In this document: positions 54,306 through 61,974 of the stretch, piece by piece
How positions within the stretch are numbered: the stretch's first letter is position 1
Layout of the letters: each line of letters starts with the position of its first letter
Assembly (NCBI RefSeq): GCF_034424315.1
Contig: NZ_CP139972.1
Location: 3,100,001-3,164,000 of the forward strand
Direction of reading: 5' to 3'
Source of the DNA: Chitinophaga sancti
GTDB lineage: Bacteria > Bacteroidota > Bacteroidia > Chitinophagales > Chitinophagaceae
Length of the DNA stretch: 64,000 nucleotides
Translations under genes and position numbers: made by a program
Notes under the pieces: model-generated
What the model saw: the letters and a program-made list of their open reading frames with translations, nothing else
Databases searched by the model: none
What the model was told of the DNA's origin: nothing

Positions 54306-55562
54306 ATGGATTATACGATTAAGAACAGGATTAACGATATTCTCACTGCACATATCAGTTTTCCAAACGGGAGTGTGAACAAGCAGTACAAAGCGTTGCT
54401 GGACCTGGAGAAATGGAATATGGCTGATATTACATTACTGGAATGGAATGGCCTGGAAGAAATTGGCCTGGTGTATAACGAAGAAAACAACACGATCGAA
54501 GGGATCCCCACAGAAAGCGGTGATCATAAAATTAAACTCGTATTTAGTGTTGCTGATTCACCTAAGCAGGTGAAGGTGATTAACCTGATTATAAATCCTG
54601 ATCCAAGGTCAATGTGGAAGGATCTGCCAAGTGATGTAAAAGACCCTTATTGGAAACAGGATGATGTACATACTGCGGGGCCGCTGTATGGCAAACACGC
54701 GATTGCAGCCTCTAAGCGTGGTCGTTCACATAAGAATACAGGTGCTTTCAGGGATGATCATTTTGAACTGGCACTTAATATTAAAAACAACTGGTCGGTA
54801 GTTGCAGTAGCGGATGGTGCGGGTAGTAGCCCTTTTTCAAGGCAAGGTGCCAGGATAGCCTGTGAAGAAACCATACGTTTTTTTCAACAGTATTTTGAAG
54901 AAAACCGGGAACAGGAACTGGAGGAAATAGCTGCTTCAGACCGGGAAAAGATCAACCTTGTTGCCGGGCAACACATGTACCAGGCCATAAAGCATGTATA
55001 CGAACAAATAAATGCAGAAGCTGAAAAACATGCTGCAGCAAATCCTGCACTGTTCAACGATAAGCGCAAATCAATACTGGAATACTATCATACTACTTTA
55101 ATCTTTGTCGCATTCAAAAAGTTTGATTTTGGTTACCTGATCCTGTCTTTTGGTGTAGGCGATTGCCCGATTGTTTTACTCCATCATGATGAAGCGCAAT
55201 TACTGAATCAACTGGATGTGGGTGAATTTGGTGGCGGTACCCGCTTTATCACCCAACCGGAAATATTCCACTCAAAAGAGATCCCGGTCACATCAAGATT
55301 TAAGGTCACCATCCTGCCGGATTTCTCTTATCTGTTCTTAATGACAGATGGTATCTATGATCCTAAATTCGAAGTAGTATACAACCTGCAAAATGCTGCT
55401 CACTGGCAACAATTCATGCAGGACCTGGATGGAAATAATGAAGAAAAAGTAAAGATAGATTTCAAAGGAGACTGTAGGGAAGCTGCCCGCAGTTTATTTG
55501 ATTGGATGGATTTCTGGAGCCCGGGCAATCATGATGACCGGACAATGGTAATAATATACTAG
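54306..55562 (+). CDS. PP2C-like protein phosphatase with N-terminal Ig-like (He_PIG-type) segment
   Basis: 418 residues. The C-terminal ~290 form a PP2C/PPM phosphatase: TGAFRDDHFELAL (substrate/metal Asp), WSVVAVADGAGSSPFSRQGA (DGxG), LILSFGVGDCPIVLLH (GDS/C-like), FLMTDGIYDPKF, and NHDDRTMVII at the end. The N-terminal ~110 include GLVYNEENNTIEGIPTESGDHKIKLVFSV (in part), which resembles putative Ig (He_PIG) domains, unusual for a cytosolic phosphatase; no signal peptide is present. It probably dephosphorylates targets of the kinase encoded 3 bases downstream. Confidence 0.92.
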   Translation: MDYTIKNRINDILTAHISFPNGSVNKQYKALLDLEKWNMADITLLEWNGLEEIGLVYNEENNTIEGIPTESGDHKIKLVFSVADSPKQVKVINLIINPDPRSMWKDLPSDVKDPYWKQDDVHTAGPLYGKHAIAASKRGRSHKNTGAFRDDHFELALNIKNNWSVVAVADGAGSSPFSRQGARIACEETIRFFQQYFEENREQELEEIAASDREKINLVAGQHMYQAIKHVYEQINAEAEKHAAANPALFNDKRKSILEYYHTTLIFVAFKKFDFGYLILSFGVGDCPIVLLHHDEAQLLNQLDVGEFGGGTRFITQPEIFHSKEIPVTSRFKVTILPDFSYLFLMTDGIYDPKFEVVYNLQNAAHWQQFMQDLDGNNEEKVKIDFKGDCREAARSLFDWMDFWSPGNHDDRTMVIIY

Positions 55563-55565
55563 GCT

Positions 55566-57086
55566 ATGGCTGTAAAAACTGTGCATTCGGTAATCAATCC
55601 CGGTAAGACTTATCAATACGTTGATAACGGTGACCCCATGAAAGGCGGCATGAAAGATGTTTTTTTCAGTCCTGACAAATCGTACGTAGTGGCTATTTAC
55701 AGAACGGAGCCGGATCATCATTCCAAAGAGCGGCTCCGGAAGATCGTTACACAATACTACGACAGTTTCTTTAACAAGGAAGGTGGCAACTATTACAAAG
55801 ACCTGTACAGCTGGCCTGTGGATGTAGTGGAAACAGATAAGAAGACCGGCATCATTGTACCTGTATACAATAGCAATTTCTTTTTCAGGAAAGGATATGC
55901 AAATAATGACCTGCTAAAAGGGAGGGAGAAAGAAGGCAAATGGTTTGCCAGTGCCAGGTTCAGATCACCTAAATCAAGAACGAAACTGGATGATTCAGAA
56001 CTGGGTGACTGGCTCAGTTATTTCCAGGTAGCTGTCAACATTGCCAGGGGCGTAAAGCGCCTGCATGCCGCTGGATTAGCACATTCTGACCTGTCTTACA
56101 AAAATGTACTGATAGACCCGGTAAGTAAAACTGCAGCTATTATCGACATTGATGGTTTGGTTGTACCTAATTTATACCCGCCCGATGTATTGGGAACAGC
56201 CGATTTTATTGCCCCGGAAGTGCTGGCGACCAAACACCTGGATAAAAATGATCCTGCCCGCAAACTTCCGAACCGGCTAACAGATTTGCATGCACTGGCA
56301 GTATTGATTTATATGTACCTTTTTTACAGGCACCCGCTGCGCGGAGGTAATTATTTTGGCCCGGTAGAATCAGAAAAAGAAGAAGAACTCTTAATGGGTG
56401 AAAAAGCATTGTTCATTGAGCACCCGACTGACAGCAGTAACCGGAATTTTATACGGGAATATGGCGATAACATGGCAATCTATTATCCATGGACCGACCT
56501 GGATAAAACACCTTATACCATGGCGGGTCCTTACCTGAAAGAACTCTTTGACCAGGCCTTTATCAAAGGCCTGCATGATCCCGTACAGCGGCCGACTGCC
56601 GATGCCTGGGAGCAGGCACTCATCAAGACCAATGACCTGAAACTGAAATGTGCAAATGCTGCCTGTAATCAGAAATGGTTCATCTATAATAATACCAAAC
56701 ACACCTGTTGCCCTTTCTGCGGTACGCCGTACAATGCGGGTATCCCCGTACTGGATCTATATTACCAGTTCAAACCAACGGTATGGAAACCGGATAATTT
56801 AAGGCTGGTGGTGTATCACAATGCGACTTTGCATTACTGGCATGTGAACAGGAATATTTTAAGAAATGAACGACTGAGCAATAGCCTGAAAGAAAGAGTG
56901 GGTTATTTTTCCTATCATAACGGCCAATGGTTATTTGTGAACGAAAGACTGACGGGTGCAAAAGATATAACACGAGGGCAGGATATTGAGATAGGGGCGG
57001 CTGTGATATTGGAAGATGGGATCAAGCTGTTATTGTCAAAAGAGGAAGGAGGAAGGATAGTAACGATCGCATTTGCAAATAATTGA
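55566..57086 (+). CDS. Serine/threonine-type protein kinase with zinc ribbon and beta-rich tail
   Basis: 506 residues. Kinase domain ~20-350: GGMKDVFFSPDKSYVVAIYR (loop and beta-3; the usual VAIK Lys is not in register), AHSDLSYKNVLID (catalytic Asp and Asn; HSD for HRD), AAIIDIDGLVVP (DxDG for DFG), and LGTADFIAPEVL (APE). DxDG-type loops are usual in VWA-linked kinases, as recalled. A zinc ribbon follows (~360-395, CANAACNQKW...CCPFCGTPY), then a ~100-residue all-beta tail, possibly FHA-like. Third member of the TerY-phosphorylation triad with the VWA-zinc protein and PP2C. A 28-residue ORF begins 4 bases later. Confidence 0.92.
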   Translation: MAVKTVHSVINPGKTYQYVDNGDPMKGGMKDVFFSPDKSYVVAIYRTEPDHHSKERLRKIVTQYYDSFFNKEGGNYYKDLYSWPVDVVETDKKTGIIVPVYNSNFFFRKGYANNDLLKGREKEGKWFASARFRSPKSRTKLDDSELGDWLSYFQVAVNIARGVKRLHAAGLAHSDLSYKNVLIDPVSKTAAIIDIDGLVVPNLYPPDVLGTADFIAPEVLATKHLDKNDPARKLPNRLTDLHALAVLIYMYLFYRHPLRGGNYFGPVESEKEEELLMGEKALFIEHPTDSSNRNFIREYGDNMAIYYPWTDLDKTPYTMAGPYLKELFDQAFIKGLHDPVQRPTADAWEQALIKTNDLKLKCANAACNQKWFIYNNTKHTCCPFCGTPYNAGIPVLDLYYQFKPTVWKPDNLRLVVYHNATLHYWHVNRNILRNERLSNSLKERVGYFSYHNGQWLFVNERLTGAKDITRGQDIEIGAAVILEDGIKLLLSKEEGGRIVTIAFANN

Positions 57087-57090
57087 TGAA

Positions 57091-57177
57091 ATGAAATATA
57101 TCTTTCCTGTAGCCGCCATTTTATTTCTATCGCTATTTTTTTTGCTGCGTAGGATACTTTTTCTACGCCAGGGCTAA
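57091..57177 (+). CDS. Possible 28-residue membrane peptide closing the Ter operon
   Basis: ATG at 57091, 4 bases after the kinase stop, to TAA at 57177. MKYIFPVAAILFLSLFFLLR followed by RILFLRQG: one hydrophobic helix with a basic C-terminal end. Spacing supports translation as part of the operon, but length is too short for homology. A 6-bp GCGTAG/CTACGC hairpin with a T-run inside its 3' end (57147-57168) may be the operon's end. Confidence 0.45.
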   Translation: MKYIFPVAAILFLSLFFLLRRILFLRQG

Positions 57178-57252
57178 CAGCAGGAAACTCCAAATTGAAA
57201 CCTGGAAAAAGCGGGTGTCGGCGCAGCAAATTTCAGTTTCCGGCCAGGCAAT

Positions 57253-59703
57253 TTAATGTACATCCGGGCACATCATCTTACTTTCTGCATACATATTTGT
57301 ATGACCATATTTTTTCTTCAACACATCCAGGTAATGTGAATGATATGGAGCATCATCCCCGGCCAAATTATACTTATAAATCGGCAAATCACTATACTTT
57401 CTCTCCCGCACATAGTCTGCCCTGTCCTTATCACATACACTCATCATCAGCAATACTTTCGCACACAATTCCTTTTGCCCCTGTCCATTTGCCAAAGCTT
57501 TCCGGTACATACACATTGCGGCCTCACATTTGTAATAGTTAGCCTGGTGCCTCCTGTTCAGCTCATTATGATCATATTCCTGCCAACCCGGTCTATAATC
57601 GTAATCACCACTACGACCGTATCCTTTGCCATAATTAGCCAGCATCCAGCAGCGGCCACCAAAAGAGATATTATACAATGCATTCCCCATCCGATAATAC
57701 AAGACAGCATTTTGTGGGGCCAGCTTTAAACTATCCCTTAATAAAACAATATCTTTCAAAATGGCCCGTTTACTGGCAATAGTATAAGATGCATGCTTCA
57801 ACTTTTCACCAGGAACCAAAAAATCCGCGCTGCCTATATACTTATGAGTGAGGTACGCACTATATTCATAATTATCTCTCCAGAAATATTTGTCCATACG
57901 CTCTGCTACCATAAGCGCCTCCTCAAATCTTTGCTGTCTTACCAGCAAACTAAGTTGCACATCCCGGTAAAAATCTTCCGGTGCCCATACTTTGGGCATA
58001 ATAAATTTCTCAAAAGCAGTGTGCTGTTTTGAACGCTTAAATGCCAGTAACCGCTCCAGGTCTTCCGGTGTAGCATGCTGATCAAAATAAGCGATCTTAC
58101 GATAACTTATTTTCGTTGTATCATCATCCAGTGTCCAGCCATAATACCCATTCACCAACACGTTGGCTTTCTGGAATAACAATCCTGCTGTAACAATGTC
58201 CTGCTGCTTTTCATATTGCCGGCTCAGTAGCAGTAGCAAATATGAAAATCCATTTTCTACCAGATCTTCATCGTATTCAGATTCAAATTCGGGTTTACTT
58301 ACACTAGCTCCCAGCTTGATGAGCTCATTCAGTTGTGCACCAAAAACATTCTTCACCGAATCGCTTTTAATATCCGCTATGTGCATGGATGCTAAGATAT
58401 CTTCCGTGATCCATTGCCGCCGGAATAATATATTATTGCGGGTATCCAGGTTTTTCAAACAGGCTGCCGCCTTTGCATACTCACCGTCCATATTATACAG
58501 ATGTGCCACTGCCAGCGCATATAAAATATGGTTGCTATCTGCCTTTGACACGATACTTTCCAGGTAGCCTCTTACAATGCGCAGGTAAGCCAGGTCATTC
58601 CTCCGGTTCTTTTGGGCATAATATTCATAAGTGGTGTCCGGCGTCGTGTAATCTGACCTGTTCCTCTTCATTTCATATTCATTCACCTTCAACCTGGAAT
58701 TAAAACCAAGTACTGCAGGGCTCATCAACCAGTCTTCCACCTTATTTACTTCTCTTACTACCAGCATGGGTAAATACTTGCTCCGGGGGGCTATCCCGTG
58801 CAGGGCCTGGATCACCGGAAGTGCCCTGCCCGGGTTCTTCAATCCCCGGATGAACCAGGCTACAGGAATGTTTGGTTCCCGCTGGAGTAAGGTATCGAGA
58901 TCTTTCCCCCGGAGCTTGTTGTATATAAATGCTTTCTTCTCCTCACTCCTTTCAAAAGTTTCGCAAAGCAATTTTGTAGCCATTAAAGGATTATGCTGCA
59001 TATTGGCATAATAGAGCAGGCCCCAGTCCGCTACAATCGTAGCATGCCCTTTCAGGTACCTGTCGTAAAAAGGAACCAGGGAATCCCGCTCCCTTCTACC
59101 AGCTCCGTAATACATCAGTTTTTCCAGCTGGAATGCGTACCGCTCCTTCAAAAACGTATTTGTAGTTTTGGCAAATGCCTGTTTCCCGGCACTGTACAAA
59201 ATTTCCGCTTGCTCCTGCCCCCCATTATCATCGCCCGTTTGCCAGGGATCGTAGTCACCAAACTGGCTAAACTCCACTTGTTTTGCAAATGCCATATAAT
59301 CCAGGAATGATAGATTGGCAGGTTTCAACAAGGCCTGTAAAAAGGAATTTCCCTTGCTGTTTTCCCATGCGTGATGGCGATAGGCATACAAAAAGTCATC
59401 TGGCGCCATTTCATACTGGATATTATAAATGTCAGTCAGCCTGCCACCCAGCTCTTGCTGCCACTCCCGGCAATTGCGCTGGTAATCCTTTTTCTGTGGA
59501 TCACCATCCCTCAGTACATTCAAATGATAATTATAGTTCAGATCCCCCAAGCCCGGGAACCGGGATAACTGCGGTTCAAACATCACGAAGCGATAATCGT
59601 CCACCGCGTTTTCCGGCCCGCAGCTCCATGTAGGCATCCAGGGGATAAACAGCAATAAAAGGATACTAATAATCTGCAAAAGTCTTTTGTATGATGTTTT
59701 CAT
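57253..59703 (-). CDS. Large lipoprotein of unknown function, TPR-like helical repeats
   Basis: 816 residues from the ATG at 59703 (MKTSYKRLLQIISILLLLFIPWMPTWSC|GPE), a lipoprotein signal. An upstream TTG extension to 59742 is not needed. The chain is helical, rich in Tyr, Trp, Arg and Asp, with recurrent 'Y/F-x-x-A-L/A-x-x-x-x-x' segments (LVRQQRFEEALMVAERM, DSNHILYALAVAHLYNMDGEYAKAAACLKNL, in part) that look like TPR/SEL1-type solenoids. An N-terminal hydrophilic part carries DDYRFVMFEPQLSR. No family was named. Its start overlaps the end of the preceding gene by 38 bases, so both proteins are probably made together and act in the envelope. Confidence 0.85.
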   Translation of the reverse strand: MKTSYKRLLQIISILLLLFIPWMPTWSCGPENAVDDYRFVMFEPQLSRFPGLGDLNYNYHLNVLRDGDPQKKDYQRNCREWQQELGGRLTDIYNIQYEMAPDDFLYAYRHHAWENSKGNSFLQALLKPANLSFLDYMAFAKQVEFSQFGDYDPWQTGDDNGGQEQAEILYSAGKQAFAKTTNTFLKERYAFQLEKLMYYGAGRRERDSLVPFYDRYLKGHATIVADWGLLYYANMQHNPLMATKLLCETFERSEEKKAFIYNKLRGKDLDTLLQREPNIPVAWFIRGLKNPGRALPVIQALHGIAPRSKYLPMLVVREVNKVEDWLMSPAVLGFNSRLKVNEYEMKRNRSDYTTPDTTYEYYAQKNRRNDLAYLRIVRGYLESIVSKADSNHILYALAVAHLYNMDGEYAKAAACLKNLDTRNNILFRRQWITEDILASMHIADIKSDSVKNVFGAQLNELIKLGASVSKPEFESEYDEDLVENGFSYLLLLLSRQYEKQQDIVTAGLLFQKANVLVNGYYGWTLDDDTTKISYRKIAYFDQHATPEDLERLLAFKRSKQHTAFEKFIMPKVWAPEDFYRDVQLSLLVRQQRFEEALMVAERMDKYFWRDNYEYSAYLTHKYIGSADFLVPGEKLKHASYTIASKRAILKDIVLLRDSLKLAPQNAVLYYRMGNALYNISFGGRCWMLANYGKGYGRSGDYDYRPGWQEYDHNELNRRHQANYYKCEAAMCMYRKALANGQGQKELCAKVLLMMSVCDKDRADYVRERKYSDLPIYKYNLAGDDAPYHSHYLDVLKKKYGHTNMYAESKMMCPDVH

Positions 59704-60736
59704 ATGCAGCAATTGAAGCAGCGTCCCAGTGATAAAATGCAATATGTCTGTAATCAGGTACCTTTCTCATCGCCAGGGCTATGGCGGATTTTAGGGTAGC
59801 AGAGTCGGGCTGCTCTTTTCGGACCAGGTCCCCTTCTCTGAAAAAGCGGCCATCCAGCGTAGTATCCCTGCTGATCAGGCCTTTTGAATCAATGACTCCC
59901 GACTTGATCAGCACATCTCCTTCATCCACAATGCCTTTGAATTTATCCCCCCGAAACCAGGCATACCAGCCAAAAATGGGAAAAGCCACATCCAGGGGTA
60001 GTGAATAGTGTGTACCAACCAGGTAGGAGCTCAGTACCTTTTTGTCAAAGATGGAATTGATAGTACTGAGTTTATCGATGCGGTCCATATTATAGCACAT
60101 CAGCATCCCCCTGTCAACCGGCGGAACACCCATTTTCCTGTAGTATTTATAAGGATAAAGCCGAATTGTAGCGGAAAGTTCATTTTCCTTGTTGAGTGCC
60201 TTAAATGCCCTTAAAAAATGGAAATACTTGTCCTTTGTACCCGGGGTCCAATCACAGTCAATCTGTATTTCTTTGTGCAGGGAGACTCTTCTGGCAATGA
60301 TCTTTGGTTTTTCCACCTGCCAGTTTGTTCCATACTGGTAATCAGCACCGGCGGCAGACTCCTCAAAATGAGCGGTCATATCCCGGATCTTGTCCGAGAT
60401 CCTGCCTGCCAGCCATTCCACGCTATCTTCCGGCATGATGTCAAAAGTGCGGTTAGTGATAAACACCACCGGGCAATAACTCCCCTTCAAAAAAGGAACA
60501 ATATTGTAATAATAATAACGGCTTGCCCTGGGTACCGGCATCCCCCGGGCCTCACTCCAGTCTACGTCGAAGTAATGAATATAAAAATGTGCTACCTGTA
60601 GCTGTTTGATCAATGCAGTATCGCTATCAGAAATGCCCTGTTCTTCAAATTTCCAATAATAAAAGGCATGAGAACCCGGTTTGGGTTGATGGCTACAACC
60701 CAGCAAAAAAGGTAACAACAAAAAGAGGTAACGCAT
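59666..60736 (-). CDS. Lipoprotein with possible DUF3142-like TIM-barrel fold
   Basis: 356 residues. Signal MRYLFLLLPFLLGC|SHQPKPG with lipobox. The middle has alternating strand/helix texture and KEIQIDCDWTPGTKDKYFHFLRAF, RGMLMCYNMDRIDKLSTIN, and PLDVAFPIFGWYAWFRGD. The IQIDCDWT motif recalls DUF3142/GH25-like barrels of unknown activity, so a glycan-acting fold is possible but unproven. No catalytic pair can be assigned. It overlaps the next gene by 38 bases. Confidence 0.8.
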   Translation of the reverse strand: MRYLFLLLPFLLGCSHQPKPGSHAFYYWKFEEQGISDSDTALIKQLQVAHFYIHYFDVDWSEARGMPVPRASRYYYYNIVPFLKGSYCPVVFITNRTFDIMPEDSVEWLAGRISDKIRDMTAHFEESAAGADYQYGTNWQVEKPKIIARRVSLHKEIQIDCDWTPGTKDKYFHFLRAFKALNKENELSATIRLYPYKYYRKMGVPPVDRGMLMCYNMDRIDKLSTINSIFDKKVLSSYLVGTHYSLPLDVAFPIFGWYAWFRGDKFKGIVDEGDVLIKSGVIDSKGLISRDTTLDGRFFREGDLVRKEQPDSATLKSAIALAMRKVPDYRHIAFYHWDAASIAAYENIIQKTFADY

Positions 60737-60815
60737 GAAAAGGAATTGCTCTATAAAGGTAGAATTCCCTTTAATATCAATGGTGGGTAGAATTCAAATT
60801 CACACAAAATGGTGA

Positions 60816-61091
60816 TTACTTCATCCTGTTCAATCCGTTCATCACGCCGGCAATGTCCTTCATTACCCTCCTGGTCTTATCCGCGTTCCCTTCTGCTTCT
60901 GCAAACGAGTTCCTTAATACCAGCAGGCTATCCATAATACTTGTAGAGCAGGTTCCATACTTTCCAAGGATGGTGAACACTTCATCCAGTTGCGGCGCAG
61001 CATAGCTATGAATCCTGAATGTATAAGGCGGGTCCAGAAAGTATAATTTGATCTCCGCCATCCGCACAGTGTCCGTATTATTCATTTTCAT
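60816..61091 (-). CDS. Small soluble protein of unknown function
   Basis: 91 residues from the ATG at 61091 (MKMNNTDTVRMAEIKLYFLDPPYTF). The frame is open upstream to 61247, but that region carries a terminator and a palindrome, so the shorter start is preferred. A central YGTCSTSIMDSLLVLRNSF segment and basic helical tail are seen; no family recognised. It precedes the lipoprotein pair by 79 bases and may be the first gene of that unit. Confidence 0.65.
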   Translation of the reverse strand: MKMNNTDTVRMAEIKLYFLDPPYTFRIHSYAAPQLDEVFTILGKYGTCSTSIMDSLLVLRNSFAEAEGNADKTRRVMKDIAGVMNGLNRMK

Positions 61092-61111
61092 GCTGCAAAG
61101 GTACGACAAAT

Positions 61112-61144
61112 AAAAAAACTGGCAGGGATGATTCCTGCCAGTTT
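61112..61144 (-). terminator. Terminator upstream of the 91-residue gene
   Basis: Perfect 11-bp stem (61116-61126 with 61134-61144), 7-base loop gatgatt, A7 at 61112-61118 giving a T-run on the minus strand. It ends transcripts from the glycolipid-binding gene on the right, about 20 bases before the next ATG. Confidence 0.85.
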
Positions 61145-61154
61145 GCCAAAATCC

Positions 61155-61172
61155 ATATTGCGCGCGCAATAT
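61155..61172. promoter_or_regulatory. Perfect 18-bp palindrome ATATTGCGCGCGCAATAT
   Basis: Self-complementary with an alternating GC core flanked by ATATTG/CAATAT arms. It lies about 64 bases before the 61091 start, just upstream of the terminator stem. An operator or regulator site is possible. Confidence 0.5.
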
Positions 61173-61301
61173 GTCCAATTGCTTAAAAATCTTCCTTTTT
61201 CTCAGTTTTTCAATGCCTGTTTCAGCCGTGGGAATAAAAAAAATCAATTTGAAGATAAAGTTGGCGACAAGTCTATTAAAATTGATCGTATAGCTACAAT
61301 C

Positions 61302-61850
61302 TTAATATATCTGTTGCCAAATGCCCGGATAGTCAATCACATATCCTTCCTTATCTACAATTAACTCGGAAATGTAGCCGGAGTCTTCATTTTCATACTT
61401 GTAGATCTGGTTACCCTTGTTCAGGTACCGCTGCTTCACCGTTTTAACAACACCATGTCTTACATCTACATACACTACCCTGATGTCCTGCCCCTCTCCT
61501 TTCGTGAGCTGCAGCCTGTTGATAGGCAATGTGTTGGTAAAAGGTGTAAAAGAGATATCAACATCCACACAGCCATCAAAAGCTTGGAGATGCTCTCCCT
61601 TTTCATTTAACCATTGTTGTAATTCGTTCTTGTACAACTCAATGGTATAATTCTGCTCAGACATTACGTCAATGAATACAGCCTGTGCCTCCCAACGTGG
61701 ATTGAGTGTGAGCGTATACCTTACCTGCCAGGGCTTTTCGTAGCCCTCGCCGGTAATATATCCTTTGACGGTAGTCATCTCCCCCTTTTCAATACTGACA
61801 AATTCAGTCATATTGAGCCTACTGTTTTTCCAAACTTTTATCTTTTGCAT
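61302..61850 (-). CDS. Putative glycolipid-binding family protein (DUF1089-like)
   Basis: 182 residues, no signal peptide. GYEKPWQVRYTLTLNPRWEA followed by FDGCVDVDISFTPFTNTLPINRLQL and GQDIRVVYVDVRHGVVKTVKQRYLNKGNQIYKYEN (both in part) match the 'putative glycolipid-binding' domain: a beta-barrel with the signature DVDIxxTPFTNTLPIxRL. Function in bacteria is unknown. Terminator lies 158 bases downstream. It is divergent from the DUF2339 gene at 61975. Confidence 0.88.
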   Translation of the reverse strand: MQKIKVWKNSRLNMTEFVSIEKGEMTTVKGYITGEGYEKPWQVRYTLTLNPRWEAQAVFIDVMSEQNYTIELYKNELQQWLNEKGEHLQAFDGCVDVDISFTPFTNTLPINRLQLTKGEGQDIRVVYVDVRHGVVKTVKQRYLNKGNQIYKYENEDSGYISELIVDKEGYVIDYPGIWQQIY

Positions 61851-61931
61851 ATCTTAATTTATGAATTTTAATCCTTCTCTTCAAATAGAAAAGCAAAAAA
61901 TTAACTCCAATATAATTGTGGAGGAATAGAT

Positions 61932-61939
61932 TATATTTG
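61932..61939 (+). promoter_or_regulatory. Candidate -7 element TATATTTG of the DUF2339 gene
   Basis: Exact TAnnTTTG match 35 bases before the ATG at 61975. No well-spaced -33 TTTG was found. Confidence 0.4.
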
Positions 61940-61974
61940 ATCACAATATATTTCCTATACATATTTACTACTGT

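Noticed and set aside
51241..57086. Annotating the operon as tellurite resistance
   Set aside because: Family names derive from tellurite plasmids; the membrane TerC protein is absent here and the triad genes point to signalling or defence instead.
57183..57242. Imperfect GGAAACT...AGTTTCC stem between convergent units
   Set aside because: Arms are interrupted, loop is long and no T-run follows; not a supported terminator.
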